Of a stretch of DNA of 54,480 nucleotides, positions 1-8,495 are shown in pieces. Each line of letters starts with the position of its first letter. The first letter of the stretch is position 1. The position numbers were made by a program, and so were the translations under genes. This DNA comes from an uncultured Clostridia bacterium (lineage in GTDB: Bacteria; Bacillota; Clostridia; TANB77; CAG-508). Location of the stretch: contig CANRDJ010000003.1 in assembly GCA_947629355.1 (NCBI GenBank), positions 1 to 54,480 of the forward strand, written 5' to 3'. A model generated the notes under the pieces. That model made no database searches and had not been told where the DNA came from. It saw only the letters and a program-made list of their open reading frames with translations.

Positions 1-34
1 TGCAACTCAATTATATATGATTTAAATCACTTAT

Positions 35-160
35 TCAATTTTTATTATTTTGTTTCACATCAATTGTAACACTACAACCTATCTTAGTATAACTATAATT
101 TGTATCAAATTTTGCCAAAATCGTATATTCTTCAATTTTATCTAAGTATGTAATTTTTAA
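35..160 (-). pseudogene. Possible decayed coding fragment at left edge
   Basis: On the minus strand about 40 codons are open and end in TGA at 35-37, with coding-like text including TYLDKIEEYTILAKF and YTKIGCSVTIDV. An in-frame TAA lies just upstream and no start codon or Shine-Dalgarno is seen. It could be the remnant of a gene or a chance open stretch. I do not recognise a family. Confidence 0.25.
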
Positions 161-183
161 TAATTATGAGTATTGTAATTAAA

Positions 184-621
184 TTATTCCTTCTTTACAT
201 GCAATATTCTTCTTATTAGTTTATGATACCATTTTTCTTTCACTATAGAATAGTTATTTTCTTGTAATCCTTTAATAAATTTTTCATTTTTATTGTTAAA
301 AATTTCATTAACGTTATATTTTTTTCTTTTTTCTATATCAATATATTTCAATCTCTGCTTTTCTCTTTTAGCAATATCATTTTTTTCTTTTTCAGTAGCC
401 CAACAACTTCTATATATAATTGATAAAATAATTTTTGCATTTTGAGATAATCCTTGCTTGTCAAAGGATACACCCGCATTATATTGAAAAGAATTCTTTT
501 CGTTTCTGTAATTTTCAAATAAGCTTATTATCTTTTTAGGTATCTTTTCATAATCTTCTTTTGGAATATATTTTAATACTTCTAATACCTCATTATACGC
601 ATCTTCGTACTCTTGTTCCAC
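184..621 (-). CDS. Hypothetical protein, 145 aa, partner of the helicase
   Basis: Function unknown. The start is GTG at 621, preceded by AGGAGG at good spacing, so it is translated 13 nt after the helicase stop and is probably in the same operon. The protein is charged and helical: an N-terminal VLEVLKYIPKEDYEKIP stretch, a middle stretch rich in Lys/Glu, and a basic C-terminus ending LIRRILHVKKE. No signal peptide or membrane segment is visible. It resembles, from memory, a family of short clostridial proteins of unknown function that share the 'leKYIPkeeYdkIP' opening. It contains no CGG codon. Confidence 0.75.
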   Translation of the reverse strand: MEQEYEDAYNEVLEVLKYIPKEDYEKIPKKIISLFENYRNEKNSFQYNAGVSFDKQGLSQNAKIILSIIYRSCWATEKEKNDIAKREKQRLKYIDIEKRKKYNVNEIFNNKNEKFIKGLQENNYSIVKEKWYHKLIRRILHVKKE

Positions 622-634
622 TTTTTCCTCCTAT

Positions 635-3082
635 TTATTTGGATTTTAACTCTCTTGTAGAAACTTGTCTATCCATTATTTTAAATGCTTGATTTATTTT
701 CTCTGTAGCTATTTGTTCTTCTTTAGTACCTTTTGAAATCTCATCCATACTTAACATATTTCTTCCTGCATTTAAAATTGTATCATCTATATCATTAATT
801 TGTTCTTCTAATTGGACTATATCAATTGCTTTTCTATACTTTTTCGGAAGAAGCCTTGCATATTCTCTTAATTGCAATAATTCTTTATAAGAACCTTCAC
901 AGCTTTCTATTAAATTTGTTTTATCTAATAAAATTTTTCTAAATATTTCACAGTTTTCTTTTGCAGTAAAGCCTTCGAAGTAAACTTCACTTATATTTTG
1001 AGCAAATTCTCCTTGTATTGGTATAAGTTCCATTTTTCTTTTTTTTACGTCTTCCATGTCTATCACATTATTATCATTGTTATCATCATTATTCGTTTTG
1101 TCTTGATAAAACTCTTCTTTTATTACTGAGTCAATAAAATCATAATTTTCTATATCATGGATTGTTTTTTCTAAATCTCTTCTTAGTTTCTCTTTATCTA
1201 CGTATTCGGTAGAATATTTACTAATATATTCTACTTCTTTTTCTATTGTCGTTTTTTTCTGTAATATTGCCTTGATATTAGGTGTCAACTCTATTGTAAT
1301 ATCTTCATTTTCTTTTTCTAATAATTTTTCATATAAATCTTCTACTTTATAGGGTTTTGCATCAATTTTAAATTCTTTACAATAGTATATGTATCCGTTA
1401 TCATAAAATCCTTTTCTTCCAGCTCTTCCAGCTAGTTGTTCAAATAAATTTTTGCTGATAGAACCTTTATTGTATTTTGCTAATTGCGTAAATACTACAT
1501 TTTCAACCGGAAAATTGACTCCTAACGCTAATGCATCTGTTCCCACTACTGTATCAATTAATTTATTTTCAAATAATTTTTCAATAAACAATTTTTCTTT
1601 TGGAAGCATACTTCCATAATAAGTAGCAATTCCTTTTTTTATGTTATAATCATATGAAACATTATATTTTTTAGCAAATTTTTCTATCTTATTTGCTTTA
1701 TTTCTATTATTCTTTCTTCTGGCCGCTATTTTATCTGCTATAAATTCGCAATTTTCTTTTGAGAAAGCAACAACTAAAGCATTTTTTATATCTTCACTCT
1801 TTATTTCTCCTCTATAATTTAATTCTGTTAATCTTGATTTGTTTTCATAACTATAAAATTCTCTCCCTGAAATTTTTTCTAAATATTCTCTTAATTTATC
1901 TATCTCTCCTAATGTAGCAGAGCATATTAAAATATTTGTTGCTCTTGAATTATGTAATGCATCAATATAACTTCTAGCCCTTTCTTTGTTTTCAAAAATA
2001 TGATGAAATTCATCAATAATTAATGTCACATCCTCTTGTTCTAAGTATTTATTTGTATACACTTCTTGTGTACAGCAAATGAAATCACAATTATCAGGAA
2101 CATTTTTAATATCTCCTGTTTCTATCCCAACTATATAGCCATCTTGTATTAATTCTCTATATCTTTGATTGGATAATACTTTTATTGGTGATGTTATATA
2201 AATTGGTTTATTGTTTTTTTGTTTGGCCCATTCAAGATAGACTCTTGTTTTTCCACTACCAGTTGGAGAAGATAATATGACATTTTGTTTATTCCTTATA
2301 GCACTTAAACAATCTCTCTGCCAATTATTATTTTTATTTTCTTCTTTTAATTGTGATAATATATAGCTTTTTTTGTATTCATCCACAAAATATAAAATAC
2401 CTCTATTTTTCCTTGCAGCTAATAATAATGCTTTTTCTTCATTATTATTAATAATATATTTTATCCCTTCAGCATAATTTTTTATTCCTTCTGCAGATAT
2501 TTCTGGATGTTTTTTTAATACTTTATCAGGTATATATCTTATATTACTTCCATTTTGTTTTACTGCTTCCATACATATTGACGGATATTTTACTAATATC
2601 TGTGTTGGTAAAACTGTAATACTATTTCCATTTTGCCTTACTGCCTCAATACATATTTGTGGATATTCTAATAGCATCTCACTCGAAAAAAGCCCTACGA
2701 GCCATGGATCTAATTTTACTGCCTTTATACATATTTCTGGATCTTTTAGTTCTGCTAACAATTCATCTGGAATATAGTCTATACATTCAATATTTTGCTT
2801 CAATATTTTAATACATATGTCTGGATATTTCATTAATACTTCATTCGGAATACTATCTATATATTCAATATTGTATTTCAATGCTTCGAGACATATGTGG
2901 GGATGTTCAATTAATACTTCATCTGGAATGTACCTAATTGATCTCATATCTCCTATAAAAGCTTGAATGCATATTCTGGGATATTGTATTAATATTTCTT
3001 CTGGTATTTTTTGAATATTCATCCAATTTTTTCTTACGTTTTCTAAATATCTTTCTATTTCTTTATCGCTTAATTTTTTCAT
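635..3082 (-). CDS. DExH helicase with N-terminal DUF4116-like repeats
   Basis: Predicted ATP-dependent superfamily 2 nucleic-acid helicase, 815 aa. Residues about 25-210 hold six or so tandem units of about 30 residues with the pattern P-x-I-C-I-E-A-(L/V)-K-x-N, then YIP-x-E-(V/L)-L, as in DUF4116-type repeats. The helicase core follows: Walker A SSPTGSGKTR (271-280), DEFHH (357-361), SAT (388-390), motif V VVGTDALALGVNFP (512-525) and motif VI QLAGRAGRKG (549-558). This motif set is closest to Ski2/Mtr4-like RNA helicases. The ATG start has a GGAGA site. The repeat array probably binds a partner or substrate (inference). The downstream 145-aa gene is likely co-transcribed. There are no CGG codons in its 815 codons. 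Confidence 0.85.
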   Translation of the reverse strand: MKKLSDKEIERYLENVRKNWMNIQKIPEEILIQYPRICIQAFIGDMRSIRYIPDEVLIEHPHICLEALKYNIEYIDSIPNEVLMKYPDICIKILKQNIECIDYIPDELLAELKDPEICIKAVKLDPWLVGLFSSEMLLEYPQICIEAVRQNGNSITVLPTQILVKYPSICMEAVKQNGSNIRYIPDKVLKKHPEISAEGIKNYAEGIKYIINNNEEKALLLAARKNRGILYFVDEYKKSYILSQLKEENKNNNWQRDCLSAIRNKQNVILSSPTGSGKTRVYLEWAKQKNNKPIYITSPIKVLSNQRYRELIQDGYIVGIETGDIKNVPDNCDFICCTQEVYTNKYLEQEDVTLIIDEFHHIFENKERARSYIDALHNSRATNILICSATLGEIDKLREYLEKISGREFYSYENKSRLTELNYRGEIKSEDIKNALVVAFSKENCEFIADKIAARRKNNRNKANKIEKFAKKYNVSYDYNIKKGIATYYGSMLPKEKLFIEKLFENKLIDTVVGTDALALGVNFPVENVVFTQLAKYNKGSISKNLFEQLAGRAGRKGFYDNGYIYYCKEFKIDAKPYKVEDLYEKLLEKENEDITIELTPNIKAILQKKTTIEKEVEYISKYSTEYVDKEKLRRDLEKTIHDIENYDFIDSVIKEEFYQDKTNNDDNNDNNVIDMEDVKKRKMELIPIQGEFAQNISEVYFEGFTAKENCEIFRKILLDKTNLIESCEGSYKELLQLREYARLLPKKYRKAIDIVQLEEQINDIDDTILNAGRNMLSMDEISKGTKEEQIATEKINQAFKIMDRQVSTRELKSK

Positions 3083-3273
3083 CTTTTCTCCTGATTGAAT
3101 TTATATAATTTTCTAATTATCACAATATATTATATCAGAAATATATTTATTTTTGTAGTTTTTTAAAAAACATATTATTTAAATGTTAAATTATTTTAAT
3201 TTGAATGTAAACATTTATTATATTATAATTATTAATAAGTATTTTAAATAATATAATATATAATGGTGATTAA

Positions 3274-4608
3274 ATGAATATAAGTAAATTTGAAACTAAT
3301 TTGAAAAGAAAATTATTTATTCAGGAAACTAAAAATATACAATTTACCAAAAATAATGAAAATGAAGAAAATCAAGTTATAAATATCTATCCTTGTGTTC
3401 AATTTCAAACTTTTATAGGATTTGGGGGAGCTCTCACTCGGAGCTACGTGTTATAACTTATCTACTTGCAATAAAGATATTTGTAATAAAATTTTGGAAG
3501 AATATTTTTCTTATGATAAAATGAATTATAATATTTGTAGATTAAGCATAGGTAGTTCAGATTTCAGCATAAATAGTTATTCATATTCTACTAAGGATGA
3601 CTTATCAGATTTTTCAATTTCTAAAGATATGAAATATGTAATACCAATCATAAAAAAAGCTCAAAATCGAAATATTAATTTAAAATTCTTGGCATCTCCA
3701 TGGACTCCTCCTGCTTTTATGAAAAATAATAAAAAATTAACAGATGGAGGAAAGTTAGTTCCTAAATTTAAAAAAATTTATGCTAATTATCTTGTAGAAT
3801 TTATAAAATCGTATAAAAAAGAAAATATTAACATAGATTATATGACAATTCAAAATGAGCCAAATGCAAAACAGATATGGGAATCTTGCTTATATGAACC
3901 AAATGAAGAATTAGATTTACTTACTAATTATATATATCCTGAATTTAAAAAAAATAATATAAAGACTAAACTACTTGTTTGGGATCATAACAAAGATAAA
4001 TTGTTAACTAGAGCATTTGATTATAGTGAAAATGCAGGATTTCTAGATAAAGTTACTGGTTTAGCTTTTCATTGGTATACAGGTGATCATTTTGAAAATA
4101 TTGATTTAGTAAAGAAAGTATTTCCTAATAAATTATTAATTCATACTGAAGGATGCACACGGTTATTCTGCTTTTAGAAAAAAAGATGAGATAGTAAATG
4201 CTGAAATATATGCACATGATATTATTGGTGACTTGAATGCTGGAATTAATGCATTTATTGATTGGAATATGGTACTAGATAACCAAGGTCGGACCAAATC
4301 ATAAGAAAAATTTTTGTAATAGCCCAATTATGCTTAATAAAAATAAAAGTAATTATATTAAAAACTTATCATTTTATTATATTGAACATTTCAGTAAATT
4401 TATACAGCCTGGCAGCAAAAGAATTGGATTTAGCAGATTTTCTGACAAAATTGAAATTACAGCCTTTAAAAATCCTGATAATAGTGTTATTATAATATTA
4501 TTAAATAAAAATGATTTTAATATAGAATACAATCTTAAAATAAACGAACAAATACTACATGATAATTTAGATAGTCATGCAATAGTAACTTTTAATCTTA
4601 AATTATGA
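3274..4608 (+). CDS. GH30 family glycosidase, 443 aa, needs three +1 shifts at CGG
   Basis: Glycoside hydrolase family 30 (glucosylceramidase-like), probably cytoplasmic since no signal peptide is seen. Three in-frame CGG codons (3439, 4160, 4290) each precede an early stop. Skipping one C at each restores a single 443-aa reading frame of normal family length. Family landmarks are FGGALT (51-56), PWTPPAFMK (142-149), acid/base Glu195 in TIQNEP, HWYTG (266-270), nucleophile Glu292 in HTEGC, and GGPNH around 339-342. The third shift recreates that GGPNH motif, including its Gly339. The start ATG has GGTGA seven bases upstream. The gene lies 13 nt before the recombinase with AAGGAGG between them, so the two look like an operon. 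Standard annotation would call this a pseudogene; I think it is functional and recoded. Confidence 0.8.
3439..3441 (+). other. CGG +1 shift site 1 (GH30)
   Basis: Zero frame reads ACT CGG AGC TAC GTG TTA TAA. Reading GGA after skipping C3439 continues into ATCYNL. Position 56 is often Glu or another residue in GH30 proteins, so this is the one GH30 site where Gly is not clearly expected. Confidence 0.75.
4160..4162 (+). other. CGG +1 shift site 2 (GH30)
   Basis: Zero frame reads ACA CGG TTA and stops at TAG four codons after CGG. Skipping the C gives GGT TAT TCT (G-Y-S), directly after the nucleophile motif HTEGC, and the frame continues through KKDEIVNAEIYAHD. Confidence 0.85.
4290..4292 (+). 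other. CGG +1 shift site 3 (GH30)
   Basis: Zero frame reads GGT CGG ACC AAA TCA TAA. Skipping the C gives GGT GGA CCA AAT CAT, the conserved GGPNH of GH30, so the expected residue is Gly. Confidence 0.9.
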
Positions 4609-4621
4609 AGGAGGATCACTT

Positions 4622-5600
4622 ATGATAAATAGAGATTTAAATCCTGATTTTTTAAATTCATTTTTAGACTATAGTATCACTATACTTAATAAATCTCCTA
4701 ATAGTATAAAAGAATATAATTATGACTTAACTAACTTTTTAAAATTTATTAAGATAGAATTTAAATTAACAGATGAAAAAGATTATACTAAAATTGATAT
4801 AAGTGATTTAACTTTAGATATTATAAAAAAGATAACATTAGAAGATATTCACAAATATATTTCATATATGGCAACTGAACTTAGAAGTAAACCTGCAACT
4901 CGTGCAAGAAAAGTTTCTACAATTAGAATATTCTTTAAATATCTATCAAATAAATCAAAATTAATAGATGTTAACCCTGCACAAAATCTAGAAACACCTA
5001 AACTTGAAAAAAGGATTCCTAAGTATTTATCATTAGATGAAAGCAAAAAACTATTAGAAGTTGCTCGGTAGTGATGATAATAGAAATTCTGAAAGAGATT
5101 ACGCAATAATTACTTTATTCTTAAATTGTGGAATGCGTTTATCTGAATTAGTTAATATAAATATAAAAGATATAACATTTAGCGAATCTAAACTTAATGT
5201 TATTGGTAAAGGTAATAAAGAACGTACTATTTACCTAAATAATGCTTGTGTATCTGCTATAAACAAATATCTAACAGTTAGACCTAAAGAAGGAATAAAA
5301 TATGATTCAAAAGATGCATTATTTTTAAGTGAGAGACGTGAAAGAATTAGTAATAGAACAGTTCAGCTCATAGTAAAAAAAGAACTTCTAAAAGCTGGAT
5401 TAGATATAAACAAATATTCTGTACATAAGTTAAGACATACTGCAGCAACATTAATGTATCAATATGGAAATGTTGATATTCGTGCACTCCAAGAATTATT
5501 AGGACATGAAAGTATTTCTACAACAGAAATATACACACATGTTGATAATAGCCAAATAAGAAATGCAGTTGAAAATAATCCTTTAGCAAATTTAAAATAA
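4622..5600 (+). CDS. Tyrosine recombinase (XerC/XerD-like), 325 aa, one +1 shift at CGG
   Basis: Phage-integrase/Xer family DNA recombinase. The N-terminal SAM-like core-binding domain (about 10-125) is in the first frame. The catalytic domain follows the CGG at 5066 (residue 149), where zero frame would stop at the next codon (TAG). After a +1 shift the catalytic set is complete: Arg172 in GMRLSEL, Lys in GKGNKER (about 196), His268 and Arg271 in HKLRH, His295 in GHESISTTEIY, and nucleophile Tyr304. Total length is normal for Xer proteins. ATG follows AAGGAGGATCACTT. It lies just after the GH30 gene, and a second XerD is encoded at 11065-11946. It may be a Xer paralogue rather than an active element; no att sites are seen. 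Confidence 0.88.
5066..5068 (+). other. CGG +1 shift site 4 (recombinase)
   Basis: Zero frame reads GCT CGG TAG, an immediate stop. Skipping the C gives GCT GGT AGT GAT GAT and joins the core-binding domain to the catalytic domain. Gly/Asn are common in this surface turn of Xer proteins. Confidence 0.88.
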
Positions 5601-5619
5601 ATATATATATTAAAGAACA

Positions 5620-5644
5620 CAGCTGGCACACACTATGCCAGCTG
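5620..5644. terminator. GC-rich hairpin after the recombinase gene
   Basis: CAGCTGGCA (5620-5628) pairs with TGCCAGCTG (5636-5644) across a 7-base loop, followed by A7 then T4 on the plus strand. It stands between convergent genes, so it probably ends transcription from one or both sides. Confidence 0.65.
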
Positions 5645-5674
5645 AAAAAAATTTTGGCTCAAAATATTATATAA

Positions 5675-5971
5675 TTAAACAGCTGGTATTATTAGTTTTT
5701 GATTTACTTTTATATTACTATTATCTAAATTATTTATTTTTATTAAATCATTTATTATATATCTAATATCTCTATTTTTATAATAATCATTGTTTGCTTG
5801 GTTTGATTTAGCTATATTCCATAATGTATCACCTTCAGATACATATATTATTTTATATTCAATTTCATTATGAGATAATGTTGATTTACTAACTAATATC
5901 ATTATAATAAAAACCATTCCTAATATAATTAAGATACTTCTTATAAATTTTTTTGTATTTATTATTTTCAT
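5675..5971 (-). CDS. yneA: LysM membrane protein, YneA-like SOS division inhibitor
   Basis: A 98-aa single-pass protein: basic N-terminus, one membrane helix (about residues 10-29), then an extracellular LysM domain opening with YVSEGDTLWNIA and ending VNQKLIIPAV. This is the architecture of YneA, which blocks cell division during the SOS response in Bacillus. I chose ATG at 5971 because AAGGAGGAG lies just before it; a longer start at 5995 would translate that ribosome binding site. Two LexA-like boxes lie upstream. The gene symbol is by architecture and context only. Confidence 0.75.
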   Translation of the reverse strand: MKIINTKKFIRSILIILGMVFIIMILVSKSTLSHNEIEYKIIYVSEGDTLWNIAKSNQANNDYYKNRDIRYIINDLIKINNLDNSNIKVNQKLIIPAV

Positions 5972-6010
5972 TTTTCTCCTCCTTTTTTCCTGCATTCCCC
6001 ATAAATTTAA

Positions 6011-6054
6011 CGAACATTTATTTGTATGTATTAATTATAGCGAACATAAGTTTT
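6011..6054 (-). promoter_or_regulatory. Two LexA (SOS) boxes upstream of yneA-like gene
   Basis: CGAACATTTATTTG (6011-6024) and CGAACATAAGTTTT (6041-6054) both resemble the Gram-positive LexA operator CGAAC-N4-GTTCG. Two boxes before a YneA-like gene fit SOS control. Each deviates in the right half-site. Confidence 0.65.
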
Positions 6055-6128
6055 ATTGTCAATACTTTTTTAAAATTTTTTTATTTAATAAAATTGTTGT
6101 TTGTTGAATTAAATTAATTTTTATATCC

Positions 6129-6195
6129 GTAGGGGCAGATTCCATATCTGCCCGAAATTTATCTGTTTTCGGGCGGAAATTGATTCCGCCCCTAC
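6129..6195. repeat. GTAGGGGC...GCCCCTAC palindromic repeat
   Basis: Outer arms GTAGGGGC (6129-6136) and GCCCCTAC (6188-6195) enclose two smaller hairpins, GGGCAGAT/ATCTGCCC (6133-6152) and GGGCGGAA/TTCCGCCC (6171-6191). It is far richer in GC than its surroundings. It resembles dispersed palindromic repeats common in uncultured Clostridia (from memory), so probably a REP or MITE-like unit. Confidence 0.7.
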
Positions 6196-6311
6196 AACAT
6201 TTGCAACAAATTTAATTTTATAAATTACAATTTATAAAAATTACATATATACTTTTATTTATTTGTATGGTAAAATATTTATATTAATTTATATTTTTAA
6301 GGAGATTTATA

Positions 6312-7850
6312 ATGAAAAACAAAGAAACTATTGTAATTTTAGATTTTTATAGTCAGTTTAATCAATTAATAGCAAGACGTGTTAGAGAATGCAATGTATA
6401 TTCAGAAGTATTACCTTATGATGTTTCAATTGAAAGAATTAAAGAAATTAATCCAAAAGGAATAATTTTCACTGGAGGACCTGCAAGTGTATATGAAGAA
6501 GATAGCCCTGCATGTGATAAAGAAATATTTAATTTAGGTATTCCAATTCTTGGCATTTGCTATGGTATGCAATTTATGACTAATTTTTTAGGTGGAAAAG
6601 TAGAAAAAGGTACTAAAAAAGAATATGGGGAAATAGAAGTTACTTTAGATACCACTTCCCCGCTTTTTCAAGGATTTAATGATAAAAATATTTGCTTAAT
6701 GAGTCATACAGATTTAGTAAAAGAATTACCTGATGGATTTAAAACAATTGCAACTACTTCTAATTGTCCTGTTGCGGCAATTGAAAACAAAGAATTAAAT
6801 TTTTACGGTATCCAATTTCATGCAGAAGTAAACAATACTGTAAACGGTGTTCAAATTATAAAGAACTTTTTGTATAACATTTGTAAATGTTCTGGCGATT
6901 GGGTAATGTCTTCTTTTGTAGAAGAATCTATTAAAAATTTAAGAGAAAAAATTGGAAATAAAAAAGTATTGCTTGCTTTATCTGGAGGTGTTGATTCTTC
7001 TGTTGCAGCAGTTCTTTTGCATAAGGCAATTGGAAAACAATTAACTTGTATATTCGTAGACCATGGTCTTCTTCGTAAAAACGAGGGTGACGAAGTAGAA
7101 AATATTTTTAGGAATCAATTTGATATAAATTTAATTAGAGTAAATGCTGAAGAAAGATTTTTATCTAAACTTTCTGGCGTATCTGAACCAGAAAAGAAAA
7201 GAAAAATAATTGGTGAAGAATTTATTAGAGTATTTGAAGAAGAAGCTAAAAAAATAGGAACTGTAGACTTTTTAGTTCAAGGTACTATCTACCCTGATGT
7301 TATAGAAAGTGGTAAAGGAAAAGCAGCAGTCATTAAAAGCCATCATAATGTAGGTGGTCTACCAGACTATGTAGATTTTAAAGAAATTATAGAACCTTTA
7401 AGAGATTTATTCAAAGACGAGGTTAGAAAAACTGGGTTGGAATTAGGTATACCAGAAATGTTAGTATTTAGACAACCATTCCCTGGCCCTGGACTTGCAA
7501 TTAGAATTATTGGAGATATAACAAAAGAAAAATTAGAAATATTAAAAGATGCAGATTATATTTTTAGAGAAGAAATTGCAAATGCTGGATTAGATAAAGA
7601 TTTAAATCAATATTTTGCAGTTTTAACAAACTTAAAATCAGTTGGTGTTATGGGAGATTATAGAACATATGACTACACACTTGCTTTAAGAAGTGTTTGT
7701 ACAACAGATTTTATGACAGCAACTTGGAGCAGAATACCTTACGACATATTAGAAAAAGTATCTTCTAGAATTGTAAATGAAGTAAAACATATAAATAGAG
7801 TTGTATATGATATAACTTCAAAACCACCTGCAACTATTGAATGGGAATAA
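6312..7850 (+). CDS. guaA: GMP synthase (glutamine-hydrolysing)
   Basis: Converts XMP to GMP using glutamine and ATP, the last step of guanine nucleotide synthesis. 512 aa, normal length. The class I glutamine amidotransferase domain has nucleophile Cys83 in GICYGMQ, and His170/Glu172. The ATP-pyrophosphatase loop SGGVDSS is at 224-230, and the C-terminus ends KPPATIEWE as usual. Two small departures: FHAEV instead of the usual FHPEV at 169-173, and DFYSQFNQ where DFGGQYNQ is typical. AAGGAG precedes the ATG. It is convergent with guaB, with the GC-richer gene at 7870-8352 between them. No in-frame CGG. Confidence 0.97.
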   Translation: MKNKETIVILDFYSQFNQLIARRVRECNVYSEVLPYDVSIERIKEINPKGIIFTGGPASVYEEDSPACDKEIFNLGIPILGICYGMQFMTNFLGGKVEKGTKKEYGEIEVTLDTTSPLFQGFNDKNICLMSHTDLVKELPDGFKTIATTSNCPVAAIENKELNFYGIQFHAEVNNTVNGVQIIKNFLYNICKCSGDWVMSSFVEESIKNLREKIGNKKVLLALSGGVDSSVAAVLLHKAIGKQLTCIFVDHGLLRKNEGDEVENIFRNQFDINLIRVNAEERFLSKLSGVSEPEKKRKIIGEEFIRVFEEEAKKIGTVDFLVQGTIYPDVIESGKGKAAVIKSHHNVGGLPDYVDFKEIIEPLRDLFKDEVRKTGLELGIPEMLVFRQPFPGPGLAIRIIGDITKEKLEILKDADYIFREEIANAGLDKDLNQYFAVLTNLKSVGVMGDYRTYDYTLALRSVCTTDFMTATWSRIPYDILEKVSSRIVNEVKHINRVVYDITSKPPATIEWE

Positions 7851-7854
7851 ATAC

Positions 7855-7884
7855 AAACGATGCCGTTTTTTAACGGCATCGTTT
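7855..7884. terminator. Bidirectional terminator after guaA
   Basis: AAACGATGCCGTT (7855-7867) pairs perfectly with AACGGCATCGTTT (7872-7884). The minus-strand gene's stop and last codons lie inside this hairpin, so it serves both convergent genes. Confidence 0.9.
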
Positions 7885-8352
7885 GTTTCTTGTTAAATAA
7901 ATTAATAAAGTAAGAGTAATAATAATAACTATAGCTACAGCATAACATGCTAACCAAAACATCGTTGCCGACACTGCCGTCGCCATATTATAGTAATTCA
8001 CTACAATATTAACATTGTTTTCATTGATATAATCTTCTGAAAAGCAATCTGTTAAATTAAGTGAATATGTGCTAAATCCTGAAATTTTATCAGTTGTTAC
8101 ACTATTTACATCGTCATTAATTGTAACGGTAATCACAAGCTCATCCAGTTCTTTAGATGATTGGTTTTCAATGTAGAAAACATTATCTTCTACATAACAC
8201 TTGAGATAATCCCGACCTAAAGAATTTTCAATGGTAAAATTGTCTTGCGATATTTTGCTTTCCATATCTGCTGCAGTGCAAATTGTAGATGTTGTCATTA
8301 ACAAGAAAAGTGTGATGAGGAGTAAAGTTACTCCCTTAGCAATTTTTTTCAT
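7870..8352 (-). CDS. Type I membrane protein, unknown function, probably imported
   Basis: 160 aa with a signal peptide (residues 1 to about 27, ending TICTA), a 100-residue Asn/Ser/Asp-rich extracellular part, and a C-terminal membrane helix (about 133-153) followed by TRNKRCR. AAAGGAG lies before the ATG. The stretch is visibly richer in G and C than the flanking gua genes. It carries one in-frame CGG (8212-8214, Arg in LGRDY) that must be read in zero frame; a +1 shift there would stop after seven codons. I infer recent acquisition from a genome with ordinary CGG use. No function can be assigned. Confidence 0.7.
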   Translation of the reverse strand: MKKIAKGVTLLLITLFLLMTTSTICTAADMESKISQDNFTIENSLGRDYLKCYVEDNVFYIENQSSKELDELVITVTINDDVNSVTTDKISGFSTYSLNLTDCFSEDYINENNVNIVVNYYNMATAVSATMFWLACYAVAIVIIITLTLLIYLTRNKRCR

Positions 8353-8436
8353 TTTGTAAATCTCCTTTCAGTAATCATTGCTAATAAAAAAAGTTGCTAA
8401 ATATATTATAACATACTTACATAAATTTTTCAAATT

Positions 8437-8485
8437 AATAAAAGCAGGGATATGTGGACTATGCCCATTTATCTCTGCTTTTATT
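8437..8485 (-). terminator. Terminator of guaB
   Basis: AATAAAAGCAG (from 8437) pairs with CTGCTTTTATT (to 8485), with partial pairing inside. It ends with a T-run on the minus strand just after the guaB stop at 8496. Confidence 0.85.
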
Positions 8486-8495
8486 TATGTAATAA

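Larger units (their letters stand above)
5972..6311. other. Intergenic region: SOS boxes, structured repeat, guaA leader
   Basis: It holds the yneA ribosome binding site and LexA-like boxes (to 6054), an AT-rich stretch, a palindromic repeat (6129-6195) and the guaA leader. A TGG-TAAAAT extended -10-like sequence ends at 6276. The guaA site AAGGAG lies at 6300-6305. Confidence 0.6.

Noticed and set aside
3274..5600. GH30 and recombinase as ordinary pseudogenes
   Set aside because: All breaks are +1 at CGG, catalytic residues are complete, and family length is restored exactly; no other stops or indels are present.
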